A stretch of DNA of 64,000 nucleotides. Source: Prorocentrum cordatum. Lineage: Eukaryota; Sar; Dinophyceae; Prorocentrales; Prorocentraceae. The notes below the pieces were generated by a model. It was not told where the DNA came from and made no database searches. It saw nothing but the letters and a program-made list of their open reading frames with translations. The stretch is taken from positions 87,996 through 151,995 of the forward strand of contig CAUYUJ010020700.1 in assembly GCA_963575745.1 (NCBI GenBank), written 5' to 3'. Positions 1 to 9,989 of the stretch are shown here, in pieces (position 1 is the stretch's first letter; the number at the start of each line of letters is the position of its first letter). Made by a program: the position numbers and the translations under genes.

Positions 1-608
1 ACCCCTCCATTCCACCGCCGAGGCCCTTCCTCGTTGCTGCACCCCGGAACTCAAAGCTGCTTCACCGCGGTGCGAGGACGAGGAAAAGGAGGGATAATGC
101 ACACGGGCAGGAATATGTTCGGCGGGCGGACTCGTGCGCGACGGGGTCCTCGTCGCTGGTGATTGGCTTGTCCCGGGAAGCCTTGCGCAGACAGCGTCCC
201 AGGCCAAGCTCTGATCTTCCGATGTGCTCCGGGTGGAGGAGGAGATTGGGAGGCAAAACCATCTCTTCTTCAGCCTGTTACCCATCGTCCCGACTCTTCA
301 TTTTCCCCTCCTGGTTCTCTTTCTGTTCTCTTTCCCCCTCCACCTGAACCTCCCACTTCCGCTCCCCCCTTCCTCTCCTCCTCATGGGGATCTTGGGCGA
401 CTCCGCCGTGGAGGTAGTAGTTCCGAGAGCAGCTTGCGCGTAGTCGGCTGATCATCCCTGGCAGCGATGTTTATCTCGTTTCGGGGAGCTCCACAAGCAG
501 GGAGTGGCGCAAAGACGCCAGGGCCAGGGATTCTGCTGCCAAGTGATTCTTTCCGAGGGGTTCGTCCCGCACGCGCGGGCGCCGTCCTTGGCCTTCCCGT
601 GTTTATTT
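1..608. other. no gene seen
   Basis: Mixed-composition sequence with short overlapping open frames on both strands and a pyrimidine-rich stretch around 290-385. None of the frames shows a recognisable domain or a clear coding advantage over the opposite strand. Confidence 0.5.
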
Positions 609-820
609 AGGCCTCCCAGATCGGGTCCGAGTAGATGGAGTCGGAGGATCAAGCCGCATCGCCGATGCATGGCCGATGCGGCTCGATGTGGAGCCCGCAT
701 TTCCCCACACCGACGTCGCCGATGCATCGCCAGCGTCGCTGGTGCATATGCATCGCCGATGCATCGGCGATACGGCGCGATCCTCCGACCCCATCTACTC
801 GGACCCCATTTAGGAGGCCT
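609..820. repeat. foldback element, family A, copy 1
   Basis: Arms of about 60 bp, roughly 609-670 and 759-820, are near reverse complements. The outer ends read AGGCCTCC and GGAGGCCT, and the arms share GGTCCGAGTAGATGG and its complement. The centre is dense in GCATCGGCGATGC-type motifs that are themselves palindromic. A related copy lies at 34878-35085. No coding frame is supported, so it is probably a non-autonomous foldback or MITE-like element. Confidence 0.7.
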
Positions 821-2461
821 CTAGTTTAGCAGTCCGATTTTGGTCCCGAGTCCCGGTCGATTCTGCCGTGTTCTCTTCCTCCCACGGACCCCCATCTGGT
901 GGCTCCTGGCCGGACGTCGTGTGAGTTTCGCATGGTCTCGCGCGGGGCGGGGAGGTAGTCGCGTTTCGCACGCTGGGGCCCGAGCTGGAGAGTTGCCCGT
1001 TTCATAGGTGGCGGTGTCGGCGCGAAGATGTGTGCGCAGCGCGCAGCGCGCGCGAAGCGCTCGCGGCGCGGCTCGCGATTTTGTGTCAGAGGAGGGCCAG
1101 TTGAGACAACGGTAGTTGGCCTTCGGAGAGGGCCCTCGTCGCCACGTCTGGACACACCTCAGACAATTGGTGCGTTTGGACCCCTGGAGGGGTCCAGGGG
1201 CCGATTTTGATCTGCTGTCTCAACTCGCCCTGCTCCGATCGGGTGCAATCTTGAGTACAGGCTTGCAGTCATCATACATGTCATGATGTCAGGGCCTCCT
1301 CCCAGGTTCATCGACCCCGCCGCGAGCAACACGAAGCTCGTCTGGGTTGGACGCGTCGTCACTCCATCCGAGTCGAAACCATGCATTCTGTCTGTGTAGT
1401 GCCATCTTCTTGATGTCATACATGTGCCTTGCGTTACATCCAGTACACATCACCTCATCTTCCTTTCAAATGCAATTCACTGTTCTTATCGCTGTGCTTG
1501 ATGACGGGACACCAGGGGTCATGATACGCGCAGTCTTGGAGAGCCACCACCAATATGGCTTATGTGTAGTAGGGGACGCAGTTCTCTTGCGACAGGGCCG
1601 CCAGAGCCATATGCTCTTTTACGAGACGAGGCTCAGTGATTCCGCGGGCGTTATCATGCTTGGGCTGCGTCTCACAAGGGGGCAGTGATATCACTTACAT
1701 TGTTTTGACTGCGTTCGAGGGCCCTTGATGGGTGGCGCAGGTGAGAAAAGGTTGTGAGGGGAGAGGTTTGCGGGCGAGTTTAGAGCCTTGGGCACCCTGG
1801 TGTGTTACACCGATCCGCCCCTCCGCTCGAAATCAGACGGGCGAAAGAAGAGACATAGGAAGACGGATCATACAAACACATACGTTCCGGCTGCACCGAG
1901 TTGATTGCAGCAACTCTTCTGCAGGAGACTCTGCCGACGTGCGAGTGCCGCATCGAAACGCGTTCAGGATTGTTCGGCGGAGCTGTCTTGTAAAAAGCCT
2001 TTTGGAGGGCTGTCGGGGCGGTCTTGGGCGCTACTCATCGGTCGTTGAAAATCCAGATTCCTGGATTCCCAGATCCCACATCTACTTTAGGCGCTTTCCT
2101 ACTTCCAGAGTCGAACGCTCCTAGGGACTTTCAGGAGGTCTCTTCGAGCGCCTTTTGCGAGCTACGGAAGGTGTCTCGAGGCCAAGACTCGAAGCGTCGC
2201 GCGGTGGACGTTGTTTCCGACTCGGAGGAAAATTCTTTACGCTTCGCGTGTCCCCACCAGCCCATCTCACAGCAGCAACTCTCGCGAAGCATGCCGACAG
2301 TCATGTTTTGCAGGCGTGTGTCCGCTTGGCTCCGCATATCTCCCCTGTTCCTCCTTCCCCCCGCCTCCTTGTACATCCTCCTTGTGGGGGGCGCGGGAGA
2401 AGGACGAGGCGGAGGAGGAGGGAGAGAAAGCGCTCCTCGTGGTTTGAGTCGTTTGGGGATT
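821..2461. other. no gene seen
   Basis: About 1.6 kb with no repeat array. The stretch 1250-1690 is richer in A+T than its surroundings and holds a 113-codon plus-strand frame (1347-1688) with a hydrophobic start. I see no family resemblance and do not call it a gene. Confidence 0.4.
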
Positions 2462-2705
2462 CTCGTCCTGGTGTGAGTCGTTCGGGCCCTTCTTCCTGGT
2501 GTGACTCGTTCGGGCTCCTCGTGGTGTGAGTCGTTCGGGCTCTTCGTCGTGGTGTGAGTCGTTCGGGCTCCTCGTGGTGTGAGTCGTTCGGGCGCCTCGT
2601 CCTGGTGTGAGTCGTTCGGGCCCCTCCTTATGGTGTGAGTCGTTCGGGCTCTTCGTGGTGCGAGTCGTTCGGGCCCCTCGTCCTGGTGTGAGTCGTTCGG
2701 GCTCC
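2462..2705. repeat. 25/28-bp tandem array
   Basis: About nine units built on GGTGTGAGTCGTTCGGGC followed by CTCCTCGT, CCCTCGTCCT or similar. Unit length alternates between 25 and 28 bp. Long proline/arginine-rich minus-strand frames cross it, but they result from stop-free repeat sequence. Confidence 0.85.
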
Positions 2706-2940
2706 TCGTGGGGCCTCTTGGGGGCCTCTTGGAGGCTCTTGGGGCCTCTTCGGGGCCTCTTGGGGGCCTCTTGGGGGCCTCTTGGGGGCCTCTTGGGGCG
2801 TCTTGGGGCCTCTTGGGGGCCTCTTGGGGGCCTCTTGGGGGCCTCTTGGGGCCTCTTGGGGGCCTCTTTGGGGCCCCTTGGAGGCCTCTTGGGAGCCTCC
2901 TGGGGGCCTCTTGGGGCCAGCTTGGGGCCTCTTGCGACCT
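2706..2940. repeat. 11-bp tandem array (CTTGGGGGCCT type)
   Basis: About twenty units of GGGGGCCTCTT with single-base changes and 10-12 bp length variants. It directly follows the 25/28-bp array. The same degenerate unit recurs in several later blocks of this window. Confidence 0.9.
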
Positions 2941-3164
2941 CCTCAGAAGCGTAAATGACCGCTGCCCCCTGAGAAGGACAAAATGAGCCCAACACCTTCG
3001 TACAATCAATGATTTTGCTACGAAGGAAGAGGAGCGCGGCCCCCTCAGGAGGCCAAAATTGAGCCAAAACCCTAGTAAAATCAATATTTGTTGCTTCCAA
3101 GACGGTCTGAGGCGCCAAACGGCCCCCCCCCTGGGGGCCAGAATCCTCGTGAGGGTCGTCGTTT

Positions 3165-3335
3165 TTTGGCCCTCCCAGGAGTCGAAAAAGACCCCCTTGA
3201 TTGCACTCGGCCCGCCCTCTCCAGGCCCAGGGGGAGGGGGTAGGGGGAGGGGTAAACCCCTCCCCGAAGGGGAAGTAGGGGGTTAGGGGGTTGAGAACAG
3301 AGAGAGCTCTCTAAACCACTCACGCCCAAAGGGCT
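3165..3335. repeat. dispersed repeat, family C, copy 1
   Basis: A segment with GGGGGAGGGG, a CCTCCCCGAAGGGGAAG block, GGGGGTTGAGAACAG and CTCTAAACCACTCACGCCC. Related segments occur near 18060-18180, 18875-18990, 21530-21620 and 28120-28215. The CCGAAGGG and CTCTAAACCAC (or CCCTAAACCAC) parts are the best kept. Confidence 0.55.
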
Positions 3336-3713
3336 GGTGGGATTATATTGATCAGTTGTGCGAATCCAGGGGGGGAATGGTTCGGAATCTCACAGTGGTC
3401 AAGGCCTGGCGGATACCGCAGAATGGTCTCGGATCCGTCCTGAGTTTGTCTTTGGGCATCTGGCAGATGTCTTAGACCCTCTGCGGCCGTTTTGGGGCGT
3501 TGGAGGGCGCCAGAGAGCAAACGCAAGGGCGCGGTTCCGCTAACCATCCGCACGTCGAGAGAGGGGTTGCCCGGAGAAAAATGCAGAGAACTTACCAGAC
3601 AAATATTTGCCAGGCAACCTACCGCGCCCCCAGGTGCTGTGGGCACGATGTCGGATTATCCACTGTCTTAACATTGCACCTCGCGGTTGTCTTCAGACGT
3701 TCGGCCAAGAGAC

Positions 3714-3748
3714 CGGGGAGGAGGAGGAGGAGGAGGAGGAGGAGGAGA
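3714..3748. repeat. (GGA)n microsatellite
   Basis: Uninterrupted GGA trinucleotides within a purine-rich stretch that continues to about 3845. Confidence 0.95.
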
Positions 3749-3979
3749 ATGGCGAGGATGAATCCATAAATAAGGAGCGGCAGGTGGTGGAGGAGGTTAG
3801 GGGAAGGGGGACGGGGAGGAGCGCCAGGAGCAGGTGGTGGTGTTGTCCAGAGGCTTCCTCGCATGTGCGCTCAAGCTCCACCGCCCCAGCACGGCTGCCT
3901 GGGCCTGCCCCCGCAGTCAAACCCGAGATTGCGGGGCTCGGGCATCACCACACGCCCTGCAATCGCGGACACGAGTGAT

Positions 3980-4505
3980 TCTTTGGGGGCCCCTTGGAGG
4001 CATCGTTGGGGCCTCGGGTCCTCGCGGGGGCGTCTGGGAGGCCTCTTGGGGGCCTCTGGGAGGCCTCTTGGGGGCCTCTCGGAGCCCCGTGTGGGCGCCT
4101 TGGGGGCGCTCTTGCGCTGTCTGGTCCCTTCGGAGACTGTCTTGGGATACTCTTGGGCCGTCTTGGGGGCCTCTTGAGGCATCTCGGCGGCCTCTTTGGG
4201 CTGCCTGGGGGCCCTCTTGGGCCGTTTGGGGGTCCTCTTGAGGACTTCTTGGGCTGTCTTGGGGCCACTTCCAATGCTGTTTCGGCCGTCCTGGACCCCT
4301 GAGAGTTGACATAGGCGGGAACGCTGAAATCTTCAAACAACCATGGGAAGATCAATGGTTTTTGGCTTCTGGAGGTGCTCTTGGGGTCCTAAGGAGCCCT
4401 CTTGGGGCGTCTTGGGGTCTTTGTAGGCCCTCTTGGGGCCATCTTGGGCCGTCTTGGGCCGTCTTGGGGCCATCTCGAGCCGTCTTGAGGCCATGTTGGG
4501 CCCCC
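3980..4505. repeat. 11-bp array block
   Basis: Two runs of the degenerate CTTGGGGGCCT unit (about 3980-4275 and 4375-4505) flank a spacer near 4280-4370. The spacer holds GATCAATGGTTTTTGGCTTC, a module that recurs between array blocks at 43.7-44.5 kb. Confidence 0.8.
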
Positions 4506-4509
4506 AAGA

Positions 4510-4840
4510 GGGCCACCAGGCACAAGCCATTGATGTTCTAAAGGTTTTGGTAGGTTTTTAGGCCCAGGAGGGGTCCACCATCTTTGGGTCGGTGGAAGTG
4601 GCGTGGCCTTTTGGGGGGGTCAGGGGGGGAGACATAATAATGTGACACCATACAATATGCAGCAATTGTGCAGTCATTGGAGAACTGGGATACGTTGCAT
4701 TATTGCCTCCGCAGACCTGCCTCCGGCAACACGTCACCTCCGGACGTGGATTCTACAGGCTTACGCCATATCCGCCGACCCCTGTCTAAACTACTGCGCG
4801 TCCAGGACTGCATTCCACGAGGCTTGTCCGATTCCTGGGA
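4510..4840. other. no gene seen
   Basis: Non-repetitive spacer between two 11-bp array blocks. The part 4620-4830 is balanced in composition. I see no coding or RNA feature in it. Confidence 0.5.
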
Positions 4841-4844
4841 GGTT

Positions 4845-5335
4845 CTTTGGGGCGTTTGGGAGCTCTGTTCGGTCTCCCTGGGGGCTTCTTGGGGCGTGTT
4901 GGGGGCTTCTTGAGGCAACCTGGGGGCGTCCTGGGGCCGAAGGCTGGAAATGTTTCCCCCTGTGGGCCCCTTTTTGGCGCCGTCCGGGGGCTCTCTGTGG
5001 CCGTCATCGGGGCTTCGTTGGCGGTCTAGGGACCCATGTGGACCGTCTTGAAGCTGTCCTAGGGGTCTTTTGGGCCGTCTTGCACGCTATGAAAGCGCAA
5101 GAGGCGAATATGTTGAAAACATACGTTTCCCCAAGGGAATGGGACAATTTTCACTTCTTCGGTGCCTTTCAGGAGTCCTCGTGGAGGCCTCTTGCGGCGT
5201 TTTGGCGTTTTGGAGGCATCTTGGGCCGTCTGCATGCCATTTCGGGCGTCTTGAACGATCATTCGACGATTCGGGGCCCTCTTGAATCGTCTTGGGCCCA
5301 CCAGGGGCCCTCTCGGCCTGTTTTGGGGCCCTCTA
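4845..5335. repeat. degenerate 11-bp array block
   Basis: Loose iterations of TTTTGGGCCGTCTTG and CTTGGGGGCCT type, interrupted by unique pieces around 5085-5160. It is more decayed than the block at 2706-2940. Confidence 0.6.
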
Positions 5336-5456
5336 CGCTCACATGACGCGTTCGTCCGGGGCCGAGGGGGGTCAAATCTCCGGTTTGGGGTCCCTGGGGG
5401 AGGGTTATGGGGGGGGAACCGTCTCACACGCCTAGAGACCCAGAAGGGGTCGGCGG

Positions 5457-5654
5457 ATTCAGGCGATCGCAAACATGAATCAAGGGGGCGTGGACTACCG
5501 ACGGGCCCCGTTTCCATGGGAAATCGCGGATTCCCGCCGCCGAACGAGGCGACATCTGCCGCATTTTGGGGAGGGCACCTCCCACGATCCAAGGATCTGG
5601 CGACTGTGCGCCAAATCCATGGATCGCTAATCCATGTTTGCGAGCCCCCGAAAT
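5457..5654. mobile_element. MITE with terminal inverted repeats, copy 1
   Basis: A 198-bp element whose left end (ATTCAGGCGATCGCAAACAT and onward) is the imperfect reverse complement of its right end (ATCCATGTTTGCGAGCCCCC). The inverted repeats are about 25 bp with a few mismatches; the core GCAAACATG..T is best kept. A second copy at 38069-38265 aligns along its whole length at roughly 80-85 percent by eye. It has no coding capacity. Known MITEs are moved by transposases made elsewhere; no transposase is visible in this window. Confidence 0.8.
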
Positions 5655-5754
5655 TGCGGATAAGAGTGATGGGGGGGCGCCTGGGCCGCTTCGTTGACCT
5701 GCGGGGCTCGAGCCTCGGTGCAACGAGGCCCGCCGTCGGCGACCGCAGTTTTTA

Positions 5755-6110
5755 ACCACCCAGCCCGCCGCAGGCGCCGACTGCTATATGCAAACAGGGT
5801 GGGTGGTTCGCGCAACTATTGTAGAGAAGCCCGCCGCAGGCGACGAGGTCGTTGCAAAACAGCGTGGGTGGATCTGGGGTGTTCCGCGGCAGGGTCGTGG
5901 GGGAGTCGCAGGGTGGCTGGTTTTGTTGATTGAGGATGTCCCGCGCGAGGGCGCCGGTTTTGGAATTCGTCGCCGGATCTCTTGGATTTCCGAAGAGTTT
6001 GAGGGTTTCCCTGGGGAGGCTCGGGGGCCGGTTTTCTGAGGATGTCCCACTCGAGGGCGCCGGCTTGGAGTTCGGCCCCGCATTTCCCGGATTTCCCAGA
6101 TTTCCCGGAA
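5755..6110. repeat. short direct repeats
   Basis: GAGGATGTCCC-GCGAGGGCGCCGG is present at about 5933 and again, slightly changed, at about 6040. CCCGCCGCAGGCG plus GTGGGTGG recurs around 5763-5870. These are small local duplications with no gene. Confidence 0.5.
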
Positions 6111-6379
6111 ACGGAACGGGGGGTGCGGTTGGCGGGCCCTTCCTTCGCGCGCTCGGGGTCAGGATGACGTGAGTTCTCAAGACTAACTTCCTCAAATGAT
6201 TCATTCGGGTGGGTACGCATGGGGGCGGGTATAATCCCTATGACTATGGGCGAGGACTCTTATGAGGGTTGTATTGAAGGTGCCGACTGCCCGTCGGCGA
6301 ATTAGGTGCCGAATAGCGCGGGCATGGCTTAACTGGGGGATTCAGCCACGCGCAGAGGGGGGTAGGGGGAGGGGGGAAG

Positions 6380-6602
6380 GCTTCTTGGAAGCTCTAAGAA
6401 GCTTGCTGTTGCTTCTTAGAAGCTGTTCCTGGCGTGGTTCTAAGAAGCAGGTGACTTGCTTCTAAGAAGCTGCCTTTGCTTCTAAGAAGCACTTCCGTGT
6501 TTCTAAGAAGCTGTTGGGCTGCTTTTAAGAAGCGGCGCACCCCTGGCTTCTCAGAAGTGCGGCCAGCGCCTTCTGAGAGGCAGCCGCCTTCTAAGAAGCT
6601 TT
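6380..6602. repeat. iterated 13-bp palindromes (GCTTCTAAGAAGC)
   Basis: About ten copies of a 13-bp palindrome spaced roughly 20-30 bp apart. Three are perfect (6411-6423, 6458-6470, 6478-6490) with central A or T. The others differ by one to three bases. The spacers between copies differ, so the palindrome itself is the repeated unit, not a longer tandem unit. Confidence 0.85.
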
Positions 6603-6785
6603 CCTCCCTCCCTCTACCCTCCCTGCGCGCGCCGCCAAGAGATAGAAGAGGGTGTGAAGGAGAACCAATAGGACGGAGATGGTCGAGGAGAACCGGTAGG
6701 AAGAACAGTGCCAGCGTCGGAGAACGTGGAGAAGGATGAGACTTGGTAAAGCATCACTGAAAACAGAGGAAGAGACATCATGCAG

Positions 6786-6892
6786 ATGATGATGATGATG
6801 ATGATGATGAGGAGGAGGAGGAGGAGGAGGAGGAGGAGGAGGAGGATGAGGAGGAGGAGGAGGAGGAGGAGGAGGAGGAGGGACAACTGGAG
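6786..6892. repeat. (GAT)n followed by (GGA)n microsatellite
   Basis: About eight GAT units followed by a long GGA run with one GAT interruption. Confidence 0.95.
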
Positions 6893-7687
6893 CAAAGGAC
6901 AAGTAGTACGTATAAGGATATTGAGTGGGAAGGGCACGGGCGAGAAAGAGGATGACGAGGACGAGGACGACGACAAAAACGCGACGACAATGATGACGAC
7001 AAGAGTGCAGGCCGATCAGGAGCAAGAGGACGGCGAAGACGCGCGAACAGGATTTGGAGCCACCCTGGATCAAAAACGCTCTTTGGGGATACTGGCCTCT
7101 GGCTAGAATTTATTGATTCTAGCGTCTCCACATTCCTCCCTTTGGCATCCTTGTATTGTGGTGGGTTCCTTGTTGCGCAAACGCGGGAGAACGTGGTCGC
7201 CAGGGTTTTGCTTTGGCCCAGCCTCCTGCACACCTGGTTGCCTCGTTTCTTTTCCAGCCCCCATTCTTTGTAGGCCATCCGTTCGACCTATGTTGATTGT
7301 ACCTCCTCGTTTTGTCGTCGTCCTCGTTCTCTTCTACTTCATCTGTTGTTTGTGATTCCTCTCCGTTCCCTCTCTCTGGCGGCCCTACAAGATGACCGCG
7401 GTCGCCGCCCTCGTCAGCATCCTGTGGTTGGCAGGGGAAGTAAGCATGTCTTGTCCTCCTCCCCCTCATCATCGTCCCTCTCTTCTTCTTCCCCTCCCCA
7501 GAGCGCGCCCCTATTCTAACCAGCAATATTAGGCAGTACCCGTACTACTTCCTGACCCCCAGCGATAGGGCGCAACCGGGAGGGGGCAGAACATTTGCGC
7601 CGAATGCATTGCCGGGGGAGCCCAGGGCTGGCTTGCGGGGTTGCGGTGTTCGGTCTCAGATGTAATAAAGCCCGCCGTGGTGGCGGG

Positions 7688-7763
7688 GAGGAGGAGGAGG
7701 AGGAGGAGGAGGAGGAGGAGGAGGGGGAGGAGGGGGAGGGAGAGGAGGAGGAGGGGGACCACG
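7688..7763. repeat. (GGA)n microsatellite
   Basis: GGA run that grades into GGGGGA variants. Confidence 0.95.
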
Positions 7764-8066
7764 AGGAATAATACTGAGGGAGGGGGTCCGTACGTATACT
7801 GGACTGTCCGCATATTGGTCCGTGATTGTACGGCAGATTATCCTGTCGTCTTCTAGCACGCCTACCGTCTGCAGGAGCTTCCTCTCGTGTGATGCCTCTG
7901 GGGCACGGCATGACCGTGCCGCACGGGGATGTGCGTGGCCCGCGTGGAGTCCCCCGAGGAGGCGGGGAGCGATCATGCGCGGGGCCGTCCCGAACTGCTG
8001 CCCGGGCTTGAGGGGGCGCTGAAAAAAAGCAGGTGAAATTCGGGGGCCCCCAAACAGGGGGTGGTG

Positions 8067-8250
8067 ACCATACCGTGCGGTGAGTCGGTGGGGATTCGGG
8101 GTCACTGCACGGTTTTGGGACTCGGGTCGTTCTCCGAGGACCTCTCGGGCGATTGGGGCCTTTGAGGTCCCAAAACGTGCGTTGACGGACCGTGCGGTGA
8201 GGTCTTGGGCAATTTCGAGGTCACCACACGGTCTGTCACCGCACCGTTTC
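8067..8250. repeat. dispersed 11-bp motif in both orientations
   Basis: CCGTGCGGTGA occurs at 8073 and 8190. Its near-complement occurs as TCACTGCACGG at 8102, TCACCACACGG at 8221 and TCACCGCACCG at 8236. The pieces GGGACTCGGGT, GGGACTCAAA and GAGGTCCCAAAAC also recur. The arrangement mixes direct and inverted copies and allows cruciform pairing. Confidence 0.6.
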
Positions 8251-8419
8251 GGGACTCAAAAGAAACCCTGAACCTCGGCAAACGGTCAATCTGAGAAGAG
8301 ATAAGGCGCATTTTGCGTGCGTTGTCGCCGGGTCTGGCCAAGTGTTGAGCGTCCTTCCGCGTTTGGCGGCAAGTGGTGGCGCACCCGAACAAGTCGTTTG
8401 CAGACGAGGTCTGGGCTGT

Positions 8420-9657
8420 ACTTTTGTTGGCAGCGTAAGTCTCGCGCAGAAGCCGCAGACGGCCGAGGCAGTCAGTGCGACGAAGCCCACATTCCTGGAG
8501 CTGGTCCAGTCAGACGTCTCTGGGCTCACGCAGTGCGAGGAAGAGCGGCGGTGGAAACCAGGTGGGCGGTAGCCGCAGAGGTGGCACAGCTGAAGCAGCA
8601 GCCTTTCGACTTGCTGGCCCATGTGTCAGCTCACGAGGTGCAGCTCACAAAGGAGGTCGCAGAGCCGCGCGATAAGCTGGCCGTGGAGAGGTGGCAGCGA
8701 CTGGTCGCTGCGGCCGCGGCAGCCGCCGAAGCGGCGCAATTTATTTCGGCATCTGCTGTCGAACCTACAGCCAACATTGCCGGGGGGCCAAGCAGACTTG
8801 CTCCGAGCGCTATGGTGATCGTTGTTTTATTCACTGTTTTGTCGATCGGCGCAGGCCCTCGCCCCCCCCCTATGGAGTAGATATTGGCTGTTTTTGGCGC
8901 CTGTTTCAGGCAGGTGGAGCCTCCTCCAAAGGACGCGCTGTCGCAAACAGTCGCATTAAGCAGAGGTGCGGAGCCAGAGCCCCCTCCCCCTCCTTCCCTT
9001 TTCCGCCGAATGTCGAACCGCCGAAAAAAAACGCTCACAGGACACTCGGGCGGACATGGCAAGCAGTGGCGACCAAGCCCTTGTTCTTTCAGCCGCGGAG
9101 GAACCCATCCTCGAGGCCTCCAGGTGCATCGAAAGATAGAGTCGCGGATGCTCGATGGGGGCAGCCTCACAGCGGTTGCTGCAGTTGGAGAGGCTGCCTG
9201 CTTGGATTCGAAACTGCAGCACAGTCCAGGTGCCTCTCTGCACCGGTCCGCTGGTGCTCACGAGAAGGCCAGCAATAAGAGGAACGAAGAGCATGCTGAG
9301 CCGCGCGGTGTCCGAATGAATCCAGCGAGGGCGACACGAAGGACAGTTGGCAGACAAAGCTCTGGCGCTGCCCGACGCGACGTGACGCCGCAGTCATTAG
9401 GACTTGAGACCAGCGGTCAGACGATGTCCATGTTGACCGAGTGGAGCACCATGGACAACAATTCACGGGGACAGGTCTTCCTCGGCGTGATTATGCCCGA
9501 CCTACGTTGCATGCCGCGGGTCGAAGGTTCCCTCGACGTGGACGCGAAGGATCTTCTGACCGTGTCTGCGCTCACAGGTAAGGCCGGCCAGGGCCTAGCA
9601 GGCGTTGCGCGGGGCTTCATGGGCGCTCCACATTGTTTGTCCCAGTGTACGTACTAG
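8420..9657 (+). pseudogene. decayed coding-like sequence, unrecognised
   Basis: The plus strand keeps protein-like stretches in shifting frames. One is alanine/glutamate-rich and helix-prone (about 8565-8800, containing QLKQQPFDLLAHVSAHEVQL). Another starts at the ATG at 9056 (MASSGDQALVLSAAEEPILE) and meets stops within 30 codons. A third frame is open from 8884 to 9657. I infer a broken coding region, possibly part of a retroelement ORF1 because of the helical character, but no catalytic motif is visible. It could also be chance open frame in GC-rich DNA. Confidence 0.3.
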
Positions 9658-9870
9658 GCTCAGCGAGAAGGTACCTCTGCGGGGAGAAGCGCGCCAATCA
9701 CAAGAAACATGGATGCTCCATTGCCGGGCGTGTGACTCTTAGGCAAACGAGCCATACCTCATCTCATTATTGCGAAGGCCTTACGGCCGGTGCCGCCGAC
9801 CCTGAAGATAAGGACGCTGACCACGACGAGGTAGAAGGAGGAGAAGTAGGACGAGCAGGGGGAGAAGCCG

Positions 9871-9942
9871 CAGGAGGGGGAGGAGGAGGAGGAGGAGGAG
9901 GAGGAGGAGGAGGCTGAGCAGGATGGGGAGGAGGAGGTGGAG
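9871..9942. repeat. (GGA)n microsatellite
   Basis: GGA run with a few GGGGA variants, inside a purine-rich plus strand (about 9835-9985). Confidence 0.9.
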
Positions 9943-9989
9943 GCAGAGGTTCAGGGGAAGCGGAATGGAGGGGGAAGGGGGGCATACCT

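Noticed and set aside
2131-3118. Two minus-strand frames of 283 and 317 codons rich in Arg-Pro-Pro-Arg-Gly-Pro
   Set aside because: They lie over the 25/28-bp and 11-bp arrays and are open only because the repeat units lack stops. Two frames of the same strand are open at once.
6380-6602. Heat-shock elements in the TTCTAAGAA palindromes
   Set aside because: The spacing between TTC and GAA is three bases, whereas heat-shock elements need two.
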